DNA from: Methanoculleus sediminis | GTDB taxonomy: Archaea; Halobacteriota; Methanomicrobia; Methanomicrobiales; Methanoculleaceae | Assembly (NCBI RefSeq): GCF_001017125.1 | Contig: NZ_JXOJ01000008.1 | Span: 43,820-102,975, forward strand | DNA: 59,156 bases | Direction: 5' to 3' | Part shown: positions 41,637 to 49,903 of the stretch, in pieces | Layout of the letters: each line of letters starts with the position of its first letter | Position numbering within the stretch: position 1 is the first letter of the stretch | The notes under the pieces: generated by a model | Databases searched by the model: none | What the model saw: the letters and a program-made list of their open reading frames with translations, nothing else | Told to the model about the DNA's origin: nothing | Made by a program: the position numbers and the translations under genes

Positions 41637-42161
41637 ATGAAAGAGAACGTATCATTTGAACCGGCGCGCGAGAGCGACGTCGAACGGCTGAACCGGATCG
41701 TCAACGAGCCCGACGTTGCGCGGTACCTCGACCTCATCCTTCCGGTCCCGCTCGAGAAGACGCAGGCGTTCTTCTCGTCGATGCAGGCGATCCGGGCATC
41801 CCTCTGGTGCATCGTCGCGGATAAAGAGACGATCGGCTGCGTGGGGCTGATACCGGAGGAGGAAGGGACAAAACTTGCGCACAGCGCGACGATCTTCGTC
41901 TACCTCGAACGGCCGTACTGGGGACGGGGGATCGGCGGCCGCGCGGTCTCCTTCGCGCTGTCCGAGGCGGAGGGGAGGTTTGAGCGGGTCGAGGCGCTCA
42001 TCGTCGAGGAGAACACGAGGTCTCTACGGCTCTTCGAGAAGCACGGGTTTGTACGGGAGGGCGTCAAGCGAAAGGCGTTCCGGTGCGGAGGGATGTACTC
42101 GAACCTCGTCATGACGGCGAAGATACTGGACTGCCGGAGCACCGGATCGCACGACGGGTAA
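41637..42161 (+). CDS. GNAT family N-acetyltransferase (RimJ/RimL-like)
   Basis: 174 residues of the GNAT fold that would move an acetyl group from acetyl-CoA to an amine: FEPARESDVERLN at the start, the WCIVADKETIGCVGLIPEE strand pair, IFVYLERPYWGRGIGGRAVSFAL with the R/Q-x-x-G-x-G/A acetyl-CoA loop (GRGIGG), and NTRSLRLFEKHGFVREGVKR near the end. It may modify a protein N-terminus or a small molecule. Ribosome-binding GGGAGG precedes the ATG. It is 48 nt past the phosphatase gene. Confidence 0.88.
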   Translation: MKENVSFEPARESDVERLNRIVNEPDVARYLDLILPVPLEKTQAFFSSMQAIRASLWCIVADKETIGCVGLIPEEEGTKLAHSATIFVYLERPYWGRGIGGRAVSFALSEAEGRFERVEALIVEENTRSLRLFEKHGFVREGVKRKAFRCGGMYSNLVMTAKILDCRSTGSHDG

Positions 42162-42200
42162 CCGCGAGACCTTATCACCCCCGGCGCCCAACCCCGCCCC

Positions 42201-43076
42201 ATGCCCGCGACGAGGGTACTCGCGTTCAGCGATCTCGCGTGGGGGACGAGGGAGCGCGGTGCGCCCGGCGGCCGGGTCGAGATCGGCTCGTTCCTCCGCC
42301 TTGTCGAAGAGATTGACCCGGGCATAGTCGTCTTCGCCGGCGACGCCGCCTACGACCGGTGCTCGCGCTCAACGCTCGACGAGACGGAGCTCTTCCTCGG
42401 CCTCCTCCGCGCAATCGCGGCGGCGGGCCGGCACTGCATCGTCATCGAGGGGAACAACGACGACACGATGGGCACCTACGGCCGCGTCCGGGAGGCGGCG
42501 GGGGCAAGCCCCTATCTCCACGAGATCTCGGGGGAGGTACAGGACGTCCTCGGCATCCGCTTCCTCGGCGTCCCCACCGGGAGGGAGAGGCGGATGGCCC
42601 GCTCGGCCGAAGGGCCGGTCGATATCGTCGTCGCCCACGCACCTCTCGCGAACCGGGTCTGGCTCTTCGACCTCCCGGCGGCGTGCATCATCACCGGCCA
42701 CTACGGGATGATGGTTGCTGGGATTACCGGGAAGGCGTATGTCGCCCTCGACTGCTCCCCGGCCTCCTACGCGGTGATCGACCGGGAGGAAGGGTGGCGG
42801 ATCGAATATGTCGCCGGGCCGTGCCGGATCGATCTGCGTCCGGGGGAGAGGTTCGCCGCGACCGGCTGCGACCCGGCTCTCCTCCGGGATCTTACGGAGG
42901 GGCGCGGATCGCTTCCGTATCCTGATGAAGTCGAGGCGCTACGGAGGGCGAAGCAGGAGATCGCGATCGAAGGGCGGGAAGAGGTCTTCGGACGCCTGCT
43001 CGGGATGGGAATCAAAAAAACGCATATCGAGCGGTATCTCGGGCGGCGGGGGGTGCCGGGCCGCCGGACACGGTAG
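42201..43076 (+). CDS. Calcineurin-fold protein with degenerate metal site
   Basis: 291 residues. The calcineurin fold is evident: VLAFSDLAWG in place of DxH (the His is lost), VFAGDAAYD (GD), EGNNDDTMG (GNHD becomes GNND), VVAHAPLANRVW and ITGHYGMMVAG (GHxH becomes GHYG). At least two metal ligands are therefore changed, so the enzyme may be inactive, bind a single metal or act as a binding protein. The last 70 residues are a helical extension (RAKQEIAIEGREEVF). The start ATG is near the 5' end of the frame. It lies 39 nt past the acetyltransferase gene. Confidence 0.7.
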   Translation: MPATRVLAFSDLAWGTRERGAPGGRVEIGSFLRLVEEIDPGIVVFAGDAAYDRCSRSTLDETELFLGLLRAIAAAGRHCIVIEGNNDDTMGTYGRVREAAGASPYLHEISGEVQDVLGIRFLGVPTGRERRMARSAEGPVDIVVAHAPLANRVWLFDLPAACIITGHYGMMVAGITGKAYVALDCSPASYAVIDREEGWRIEYVAGPCRIDLRPGERFAATGCDPALLRDLTEGRGSLPYPDEVEALRRAKQEIAIEGREEVFGRLLGMGIKKTHIERYLGRRGVPGRRTR

Positions 43077-43113
43077 CGCATCGCTTATCTCCCGCCCATC
43101 CGTATGATCATAC

Positions 43114-43827
43114 ATGGACACGGTCGTCGAAGCGATACGGCAGGAGTTCGCGGCGCACGCAGACCCAGAGATCCGGGAGAAAGGCCAGCGGTTCTTCAAG
43201 GAGGAGGTCCGGTGCTACGGGATGAAGACGGCAACCGGAATCGCGATCGCGAAAAAATACTGGAAGGAGGTCAAAGCCCGCGAGAAGAAGGAGATCTTCG
43301 CCCTCTGCGAGGAACTCTATTCGTCGGGGATGATGGAGGAGGCGTTCGTCGTCTCCGAATGGGCACCGCGGCTCGCCGACCGCTACGAGCCCGGTGATAT
43401 CGCCGTCTTCCGGCACTGGATTGAGACCTACATCACCAACTGGGCCACCTGCGACGGCCTCTGCAACCACGCCGTCGGGGACTTCATCGTCCGGTACCCC
43501 GAACATATCGAGGAGCTGAAACGCTGGACGCAGTCGAAGAACCGCTGGATGCGGCGGGCGGCGGCTGTCTCGCTGATCGTGCCGGCAAAGCACGGGGAGT
43601 TCCTCGACGAAGCCCTTGCAATCGCCGATCTCCTCCTGACCGACACGGACGACCTGGTCCGGAAAGGCTACGGGTGGCTCCTCAAGGAGGCGAGCCGGAA
43701 GCATACGGACGAGGTCTTCTCTTACGTCATGGCAAATAAGCGAGAAATGCCCCGGACGGCGCTCCGCTACGCGATCGAGCTGATGCCGAAGGACCTGAAG
43801 GCAGAGGCGATGAAGAAGGACTGGTAG
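43114..43827 (+). CDS. DNA alkylation repair protein, AlkD-like HEAT-repeat glycosylase
   Basis: 237 residues, all helical, of the AlkD family that excises bulky alkylated bases without flipping them. Markers are KGQRFFKEEVRCYGMKTA near residue 20, ELYSSGMMEEAFVVSEWA, the WATCDGLCNHAVGDFI segment (W and D conserved), NRWMRRAAAVSLIVPAK, and DLVRKGYGWLLKEASRK near the end. It would start base-excision repair of methylation damage. It lies in the same-strand run, 37 nt past the calcineurin-like gene and 15 nt before the DUF3795 gene. Confidence 0.9.
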   Translation: MDTVVEAIRQEFAAHADPEIREKGQRFFKEEVRCYGMKTATGIAIAKKYWKEVKAREKKEIFALCEELYSSGMMEEAFVVSEWAPRLADRYEPGDIAVFRHWIETYITNWATCDGLCNHAVGDFIVRYPEHIEELKRWTQSKNRWMRRAAAVSLIVPAKHGEFLDEALAIADLLLTDTDDLVRKGYGWLLKEASRKHTDEVFSYVMANKREMPRTALRYAIELMPKDLKAEAMKKDW

Positions 43828-43842
43828 ATCGTCCGGGGTATC

Positions 43843-44244
43843 ATGGCACGGACTACCTATCCAGATTTTGTCGGGATGTGCGGCGTGAACTGCGCTCTCG
43901 CCCCTTGCTTTCTCTCCGGGAGATGCCGTGGCTGCCGTTCCGAAGACCCTCGCCAGAAACGCACCTCAAAATGGAAATGCCGGATCCGGAGATGCGTCCT
44001 GGAGCGGCAACTCAACCACTGCGGCGAATGTCCGGAGTTCCCCTGCCCGACCCGGGGGTCTCTCGATAAACGTTATCGGGGCCGATACCGGATCGACCTT
44101 GCGGAGAATATCAGGAGACTCACCGCTCTCGGGCCCGAAGAGTGGGGACGGCAGGTGCAGGCCGATTACACGTGCCCGTCGTGCGGAGGGTGCATCGACC
44201 CCTACCGGCGGACGTGTTCCGCCTGCGGGAGGCCGATGGACTGA
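43843..44244 (+). CDS. DUF3795 domain protein (Cys-rich)
   Basis: 133 residues with twelve or more Cys. The first part is typical DUF3795: FVGMCGVNCALAPCF, RCRGCRSED, then CGECPEFPCPTRG, suggesting metal or Fe-S binding. The last 35 residues carry a zinc-ribbon-like CPSCGGCIDPYRRTCSACG. Its function is unknown. It starts 15 nt after the AlkD-like gene and probably shares its transcript. Confidence 0.85.
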   Translation: MARTTYPDFVGMCGVNCALAPCFLSGRCRGCRSEDPRQKRTSKWKCRIRRCVLERQLNHCGECPEFPCPTRGSLDKRYRGRYRIDLAENIRRLTALGPEEWGRQVQADYTCPSCGGCIDPYRRTCSACGRPMD

Positions 44245-44295
44245 TCTCCGCGCTCCCGGTAGCCCGTAAAGAGTGCTCTTCCCGCTCCAGGGCGC

Positions 44296-44724
44296 CTAGA
44301 ACCTGACGCGGGGCGCCTCGGCTTCCCGCATGTTCTGTTCCAGTGTCCAGAAGTACGCCTCGCCGTGGGCCACGCGGAAGACGGCGAGCTTCGGGTCGTC
44401 CGCGCCCGAGACCCCGATCTGGAGGAGCCACGACCGCTCTTTGACGAGCCGCTCCTTCAGGGCCGCGTCATCGAGAAACTCGACCGCTCCCTTGATGCGC
44501 ATCATCGTTCCTCTACCCTCGGGATTGTAGAAACAGAGCTCGACCTTAGGGTTCTTCGTGAGCTGCTTCCAGACGCTCTTCGGGGTTCCGGTATGGTAGT
44601 AAAACCCGGTCTCATCGGCAAACCACATGGCAAACGCCCGGACCCGGGGCTGGTCGCCGTCCATTGTCGCGATGTAGGTCACGGGGTTTTCGTTTGCGAA
44701 TTTCACGCAATCGGAGAAGTCCAT
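44296..44724 (-). CDS. Pyridoxamine 5'-phosphate oxidase family protein
   Basis: 142-residue FMN-binding split barrel: FANENPVTYIATMDGDQPRVRAF at the start, WFADETGFYYHTGTPKSVWKQLTKNP, then LCFYNPEGRGTMMRIKG. It belongs to a different subgroup from the member at 9006 and more likely binds FMN or F420 as a small reductase than makes PLP. It is convergent with the DUF3795 gene and divergent from the radical SAM gene. Confidence 0.87.
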   Translation of the reverse strand: MDFSDCVKFANENPVTYIATMDGDQPRVRAFAMWFADETGFYYHTGTPKSVWKQLTKNPKVELCFYNPEGRGTMMRIKGAVEFLDDAALKERLVKERSWLLQIGVSGADDPKLAVFRVAHGEAYFWTLEQNMREAEAPRVRF

Positions 44725-45080
44725 TTTCCTTCCTCACCCATCAATACGGAGAGGAAGCACAAAATGTTTCCGGGAACCCTCGGGCGGAATGGGACGGGAA
44801 TGCCTCCCGGGCCGGTCTCCGGGCCTCGTCGAGCCGGCCCCTGCACTCACCACCGATGTTCGTGACCGCAACCCCGGACATCCGGCGGCGAACGACCGGA
44901 ACCCTGCAGAACGTGCAGATGCAGTCCCTCCAGAGCCGTTCGACGGGATCGCCGGAGGCCTCGAACTCCCTCCGCCGCAGGCCGACCCGATAAACGGCAG
45001 AGGGCGATAGTTCCGCCCGGATCTGCGGTCCCGGCGCCCGTATAAATAGGTATTAAAGTCTTCAAAGAGAACTCGGTACG
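44725..45080 (+). other. Gene-free stretch with candidate peptide ORF and the radical SAM promoter
   Basis: A 33-codon frame at 44764-44865 (+) starts with ATG about 8 nt after GGAGAGGA and codes for a Gly/Pro/Arg-rich peptide ending PCTHHRCS. It could be the substrate of the radical SAM maturase downstream, but there is no family match. TATAAATA at 45041-45048, about 36 nt before the maturase ATG, is a clear TATA box. The rest is GC-rich without further signals. Confidence 0.4.
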
Positions 45081-46238
45081 ATGAAGAGTCCGTTCCACGT
45101 CATGATCATCCCCACGCTCGGTTGCCCCTCGAAATGCCATTACTGCTGGAGTTCCGATGAACGGTCTCCCGTGATGAGTATCGAGACCGTCCGGGAGATC
45201 GCGGAATGGCTCAAAGACTACCGCTCCGACCAGGTCACCATCACCTTCCACGGCGGCGAGCCCCTCCTTGCAGGCGCGGAGTTCTACCGGCAGGCACTCC
45301 CGATCCTCTCCGAAGGCCTCGCCCATCTCGAACCGACGTTCGCCCTGCAGAGCAACCTCTGGAAACTCACCCCGGAGATGGCCGGGATATTCGCAGAATA
45401 CAATATTCCCATCGGCTCCAGCATCGACGGCCCCGAGGATATCAACGACACGCAGAGAGGGAAGGGCTACTATCAAAAGACCATGCGGGGCTACGAGATA
45501 GCACGGGCAAACGGACTCGAGGTCAGGTTCATCTGCACGTTCACCTGCCGGTCGGTCGAGCACAGGGAGGAGATCTTCAATTTCTTCTTGAACAACGGTT
45601 TTCCCCTCAAACTGCACCCGGCGCTGCCGTCTCTCCGGAGCGAGAACCCGAAAGAGTGGGCGCTCGAGCCGGAGGTCTACGGGGACCTGCTGGTCTACCT
45701 CCTCGATAAATACCTGGAAAACCTGGGCAAAATCGAGATCATGAACATCAACGACCTCTGCAAGTGCGTCTTTACCCGGCACGGCACCGTCTGCACGTTC
45801 GTGGACTGCATGGGAAGCACCCTTGCCTTCGGGCCGGACGGGAGCATATACCCCTGCTACCGCTTCGTCGGGATGCCGGAATACGTGATGGGGAACGTCT
45901 ACGACCATCCCACGGCCGAAGACCTCGCCGGGTCGGACGCCTGGAAACTCATGCACGCGTTCAAGGACTACGTCGACCGCGAGTGCGCCGGGTGCTCCCA
46001 CATCAGATACTGCCGGGGCGGGTGCCCCTACAACGCGATAACGCCGACAGACGGCGAGATCCGGGGTGTCGATCCTCACTGTATCGCATATAAGCGGATA
46101 TTCGACGAGATCACCGACCGGCTGAACGAAGAACTCTACGGGTCCGCGGATATGGATATGGAAGAGTTCTGTTCACCGTTTGCGGGGGGGACGAAACCGG
46201 GGATCATGGCGATCCTGCGCGTGATGGCGACGAAATAG
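45081..46238 (+). CDS. Peptide-modifying radical SAM/SPASM enzyme
   Basis: 385 residues. The radical SAM cluster motif CPSKCHYCW (CxxxCxxC, Cys 15, 19, 22) is followed by ITFHGGEPLLAG and SSIDGPEDIND. The C-terminal SPASM domain has the auxiliary-cluster Cys in CTFVDCMG, GSIYPCYRF and CAGCSHIRYCRGGCPYNA. From memory it matches the methanogen family named after Mhun_1560 (TIGR04083), which is thought to modify a ribosomal peptide. A TATA box lies at 45041. No confirmed precursor gene is adjacent; the 33-codon frame upstream is a candidate. Confidence 0.88.
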   Translation: MKSPFHVMIIPTLGCPSKCHYCWSSDERSPVMSIETVREIAEWLKDYRSDQVTITFHGGEPLLAGAEFYRQALPILSEGLAHLEPTFALQSNLWKLTPEMAGIFAEYNIPIGSSIDGPEDINDTQRGKGYYQKTMRGYEIARANGLEVRFICTFTCRSVEHREEIFNFFLNNGFPLKLHPALPSLRSENPKEWALEPEVYGDLLVYLLDKYLENLGKIEIMNINDLCKCVFTRHGTVCTFVDCMGSTLAFGPDGSIYPCYRFVGMPEYVMGNVYDHPTAEDLAGSDAWKLMHAFKDYVDRECAGCSHIRYCRGGCPYNAITPTDGEIRGVDPHCIAYKRIFDEITDRLNEELYGSADMDMEEFCSPFAGGTKPGIMAILRVMATK

Positions 46239-46329
46239 GCTGCCCGGTGCACCTCCCGGGTCTCGTTAACACCGTTAACGGAAATCAGGGCACGCTGCGA
46301 AGGCCGGCGCCGCCGGGCCTGCGCGGGAA

Positions 46330-46337
46330 TTATAAAG
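46330..46337 (+). promoter_or_regulatory. TATA box of the DUF998 gene
   Basis: TTATAAAG lies 22-29 nt before the ATG at 46359, which implies a leaderless transcript. A GTTAAC-ACC-GTTAAC repeat at about 46265-46279 is a palindrome upstream of it. Confidence 0.6.
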
Positions 46338-46358
46338 GTGGAATCACTATCCGCTGGC

Positions 46359-46955
46359 ATGCGCCGAACCAACACCAGTCAGACGATTGCAGGGGTGCTG
46401 CTCTTTCTGCTCCCGGTCCAGTTCATGATCGCCCTCATGGCCGGCGCGGCCATGGCGCCGGGTTACAGCATCAACCTGAATGCAATCAGCGATCTCGGCG
46501 TGACCGGCGCGACGGCATGGCTCTTCAACTCTTCCCTCTTCTTTGCAGGCCTCCTGAACGTCATCGGCGGCTACTTCCTCTACCGCTCTTATGCCAGAGG
46601 CTGGATCCTCCCCGTCTTCGTCCTCGCGGGTGCCGGGGCGATGGGCACCGCGGTCTTCACGCTGGATATTCCCGGCATCCACGGCCTCTTTGCACTCGCG
46701 GCCTTCGTCTTCTTCAACGTCGAGTCGATCGCCTGCGCTTCTCTGGTCCGGGGACCCCTGAAGGCGATCTCGATTATCGCCGGCGTTGTCGGCCTCGTCT
46801 TCCTCGTGACGCATGCCGCGAGCGACTTCGGCATCATAAGCCTCTACGGCCCTATCGGCCATGGGGGGTCGGAGAGGATGATCGTCTACCCCGCGCTCCT
46901 CTGGCTCGCGGGATTCGGGGGATACCTCATGGCGCCGTTTGGTGCGAAGCGGTAA
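46359..46955 (+). CDS. DUF998 family membrane protein
   Basis: 198 residues with six predicted membrane spans (IAGVLLFLLPVQFMIALMAGAA, LFNSSLFFAGLLNVIGGYFLY, VFVLAGAGAMGTAVFTLDI, the LFALAAFVFFN span, IIAGVVGLVFLVTHAAS, YPALLWLAGFGGYLM). The NLNAISDLG segment after span 1 is typical of DUF998. The role is unknown. A GTG start 21 nt upstream is in frame, but the TATA box position favours this ATG. Confidence 0.82.
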   Translation: MRRTNTSQTIAGVLLFLLPVQFMIALMAGAAMAPGYSINLNAISDLGVTGATAWLFNSSLFFAGLLNVIGGYFLYRSYARGWILPVFVLAGAGAMGTAVFTLDIPGIHGLFALAAFVFFNVESIACASLVRGPLKAISIIAGVVGLVFLVTHAASDFGIISLYGPIGHGGSERMIVYPALLWLAGFGGYLMAPFGAKR

Positions 46956-46964
46956 GTATCCCGG

Positions 46965-47768
46965 TCACTTCCTTCCCGTTGCCTTGAAGAACGTATAACA
47001 GAAGACCCCGTCCGGTTCGGAGGTGCGGTAGAGGTCGCGTATCCCCTGCTCCCAGTCCTCCCGGCTCATCATCCCCCGGCCCACCGCATCTTCCCCGACG
47101 CCCTCGACCATGGCGGTGAAGGTCAGTCTCGTGAACCCGCGGGCGAGTTCCGGCCGGGACCCGTCCACGTAGACCATCCGCGGGGAGACATGGACGTCGC
47201 GGTAGCCGGCACCGGCGACGAGCGGGTAGAGTTCCCTCCCGATAAGGGCGTTGCCGCCCATCTCCCGCTGGAGGTCGACGAGGCACCCGATCGCCCGGCG
47301 GGCATGGGCGCTGTCGGGGTGGAAGTGCGCCGAGCCGTGGTCCCCCTCGATCACCGTGATCGTGCCGCCCCCCCGGAGCAGCGGGCGGAGGCGCTCGAGC
47401 GCGCGGCGGGGATCCGCCAGGTGCTCGAGGACGAAGCAGAGGAAGATGTGGTCGAAACTCCCCGGCTCGTAGCGGAGGTCGAAGATGTCTCCCGCCTCGA
47501 ACGTGACGTTGGTGATGCCTTCGGCCTGTACACGCTTCTTTGCCGCATCGAGCGAGACTTCGGAGATATCGACCGACGTGATCCGCGCCTCCGGGCTGTT
47601 CCGCGCCAGGATCACCGTCTGGGCGCCGGTGCCGCAGCCCGTCTCGAGCACCCTTGATTCCGCCGGATAGCGGGTGTCGTCGTGGAGGAGCCTGGTAAGG
47701 GTCTCTGCCTGGTCGCTCAACCGCTCCGCTTCCCGCTCCGTATACCCGTGGACATACTTGCCGTTCAT
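46965..47768 (-). CDS. Class I SAM-dependent methyltransferase
   Basis: 267 residues. The SAM-binding motif I is VLETGCGTGAQT (about residues 40-51), followed by acidic SVDIS (motif II), GDIFDL, FLCFVLEHLADP and the strand GGTITVIEGDHG. The C-terminal part (DLQREMGGNALIGRELY) is specific to a group of archaeal and bacterial small-molecule methyltransferases. The substrate is unknown. It is convergent with the DUF998 gene (9 nt apart) and divergent from rsgA. Confidence 0.85.
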   Translation of the reverse strand: MNGKYVHGYTEREAERLSDQAETLTRLLHDDTRYPAESRVLETGCGTGAQTVILARNSPEARITSVDISEVSLDAAKKRVQAEGITNVTFEAGDIFDLRYEPGSFDHIFLCFVLEHLADPRRALERLRPLLRGGGTITVIEGDHGSAHFHPDSAHARRAIGCLVDLQREMGGNALIGRELYPLVAGAGYRDVHVSPRMVYVDGSRPELARGFTRLTFTAMVEGVGEDAVGRGMMSREDWEQGIRDLYRTSEPDGVFCYTFFKATGRK

Positions 47769-47928
47769 CCGGTTCCTCTATTGCGTGTCTGCAGAATATA
47801 GAGTCAACCGCCCGGTTTAAAGCATCATGTTCAGGACAACGGGGCCCGGGCCGTCGGCGCCGTTAACCGCGACCACAAAGCACTTGTCATCCTGCATGCC
47901 ACCCAATTTACAAAGGTTTGGCCACGTT

Positions 47929-49023
47929 ATGAACCAATTCACTTCACGATGCGGAGAAGAGCATCCTTACACGCTCGAAGACCTCGGATGGACGGACGAG
48001 CACGATGCGGCATTCTCGAAGTACGCCGGCCCGTACCTCCCCGGCCGCGTGGCCTGCCGGCAGAAGACGGTGTGGGACGTGCTCGTCGACGGCGGTTCCG
48101 TCACGGCCGGAATATCCGGAGCCCTGCGGAAACTCGGCCGGTTTCCGGCGGTGGGAGACTTTGTCGTATTACTCCATCAACCGGAGGCCGGCACCACGGT
48201 AATCGTCGACATCCTCCCGCAGAAAACCTGCTTTGCGCGGGGAACTCCCGGACGCGACGGCGCCGATCAGGTCATCGCGGCGAATATCGATACGGTCTTC
48301 ATCGTGACCGCCGCCGGCCACGATCTTAACGCCCGCCGGATCGAACGTTACCTCGCGATCGCCCACGCCTCCGGTGCCCGTCCGGTCATCGTCATCAACA
48401 AGTCCGATCTCGCGGACGACCCTGCAACCCTTGCCGACGAGATCGCCTCCGTCTCTCCCGACATACCGATCATCCCGATCAGCGCCGCGAGCGGGGAGGG
48501 CGTCGACCGGCTCGCCCCGTATCTCGCGCCGCGAACGACGGTTGCCCTCATCGGCTCGTCGGGCGTCGGCAAGTCCACCCTGATCAACCGGCTCATGGGC
48601 AGTCCGGTCCAGGAGACATCGCATACCCGGGACTACGACGATAAAGGGCGTCACACCACGACCGTCCGCCACCTCTTCATCCTCGCCGGCGGGGCGCTCA
48701 TGATCGACAACCCCGGCATCCGGGAGGTCGGCATCGGTACGGCATCCGCCGGCATCGCCGATACGTTCCCCGAGATCCTCGAACTCGCGGAGGGCTGCAG
48801 GTTCTCGGACTGCCGGCACGAGGAGGAGCCGGGCTGTGCGGTCCGGGCGGCCGTCGCGGCCGGAATCCTCCCTGCGGCACGGCTGGAGAGTTTCCGGAGG
48901 CTCATGCGCGAACTCGCGTTCGAAGAGGAGAAAGCGGAGATCGGGCTTGTAAGGCTCGAGAAGAAACGCTGGAAAGCGATCGGCAAGATCCAGAGGGATA
49001 TCGGAAAGACAAAGGAGAGGTAA
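47929..49023 (+). CDS. rsgA: Ribosome small-subunit GTPase RsgA
   Basis: 364 residues. An OB-like N-terminal part is followed by a circularly permuted GTPase: G4 NKSDL comes before G1 GSSGVGKST and G3 DNPGIRE. The C-terminal zinc finger CRFSDCRHEEEPGC (C-x4-C-x-H-x5-C) is exactly that of RsgA. In bacteria RsgA helps mature the 30S subunit; the enzyme is rare in archaea. The start after AAAGG is chosen, as the earlier in-frame ATGs add unrelated residues. It stands alone, divergent from a methyltransferase gene. Confidence 0.9.
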   Translation: MNQFTSRCGEEHPYTLEDLGWTDEHDAAFSKYAGPYLPGRVACRQKTVWDVLVDGGSVTAGISGALRKLGRFPAVGDFVVLLHQPEAGTTVIVDILPQKTCFARGTPGRDGADQVIAANIDTVFIVTAAGHDLNARRIERYLAIAHASGARPVIVINKSDLADDPATLADEIASVSPDIPIIPISAASGEGVDRLAPYLAPRTTVALIGSSGVGKSTLINRLMGSPVQETSHTRDYDDKGRHTTTVRHLFILAGGALMIDNPGIREVGIGTASAGIADTFPEILELAEGCRFSDCRHEEEPGCAVRAAVAAGILPAARLESFRRLMRELAFEEEKAEIGLVRLEKKRWKAIGKIQRDIGKTKER

Positions 49024-49053
49024 CGGCCGCTGGCGGTTAATCTCCTGCCCGGA

Positions 49054-49803
49054 TCACCCCTTCTTTTGCAGAATGAAGAACTCGTAGCCGTACTCGCTGC
49101 CGTGCTCCCGGTAGACGGCGGTTTCTCGCTCGGCGAACTCAATCTGCGCCTCTGCCTCGGGATTTCCGGCGACTTTCGCCCGCAGGTCTTCTACCCGCTT
49201 GAGGATCGGCATATAGTAATTCTCCCACCACGCGGACTTCGGGAGCGGGAAAGTCGCGACGACCTCGTAGCCGGCGTCTTCGGCGATCGCGCGGTTTGCC
49301 GCGACTGTCGTTATCGCCGGGTAGCACTCGTTCCAGAACACCGCCGCCTCCGGCGAGGGATCTTCGACGAACCAGGCGGCCTCGGTGAGGCAGAGGTAGC
49401 CGCCGGGCCGGAGGAGCCGCTTCCACGAGACGAGCCCTTCCCGGAACCCTACGATGAAGATCGAGCCCTCCGCCCAGAGGACGTCGAACGATGCGTCGTC
49501 AAAAGGCAGGCCGTCCATCGAGGCCCGGATGGTGGTGATCCGCTCGCCCACCCCGGCCGATGCCGCGCTCCGGGCGAGGTCGTCCAGGAACGGTTGGTGG
49601 ACGTCGACGGCGGTGATACGGCAGCCCGGGCAGGTCCGGGCAAGTTCGACCGTCTGCATCCCGGCCCCGCACCCGATATCCAGGATCTCCGGCCGGGGAG
49701 GAAGGTCGGCGAGCATCGAGAAAGCTTTCCTCGTGCAGGCGTTGCTCCCCGGCCCCTGGCGGGGCAGGCCCTCGTGCATGGTAAAAATGAAAGGAGTTCC
49801 CAT
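49054..49803 (-). CDS. Class I SAM-dependent methyltransferase
   Basis: 249 residues with motif I ILDIGCGAGMQT, acidic AVDVHQ, the strand SFDVLWAEGSIFIVGF and LLRPGGYLCLTEAAWFV. The beginning, TMHEGLPRQGPGS, marks a subgroup with unknown substrate. I take the ATG at 49803 because an ATTATAGAG box lies about 27 nt upstream (a leaderless transcript); an ATG 33 nt further up would lie before that box. It is divergent from the M24 peptidase gene, with both promoters in 100 nt. Confidence 0.82.
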   Translation of the reverse strand: MGTPFIFTMHEGLPRQGPGSNACTRKAFSMLADLPPRPEILDIGCGAGMQTVELARTCPGCRITAVDVHQPFLDDLARSAASAGVGERITTIRASMDGLPFDDASFDVLWAEGSIFIVGFREGLVSWKRLLRPGGYLCLTEAAWFVEDPSPEAAVFWNECYPAITTVAANRAIAEDAGYEVVATFPLPKSAWWENYYMPILKRVEDLRAKVAGNPEAEAQIEFAERETAVYREHGSEYGYEFFILQKKG

Positions 49804-49903
49804 GAAGGTAATGCGCCGTGCGGCTCTATAATCCATGTGGTCGGAATTGCTGCCGACGGTCGCGAGAAATCCCGCCAGAGCTAAATACCAGCGGCACCCA
49901 TTC

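Noticed and set aside
44847-46079. 410-codon minus-strand frame opposite the radical SAM gene
   Set aside because: The radical SAM gene has full motifs and a TATA box; the opposite frame has neither motif nor start signal.
46239-46329. Peptide precursor just downstream of the radical SAM enzyme
   Set aside because: No start codon with a Cys-containing short frame occurs before the DUF998 promoter.
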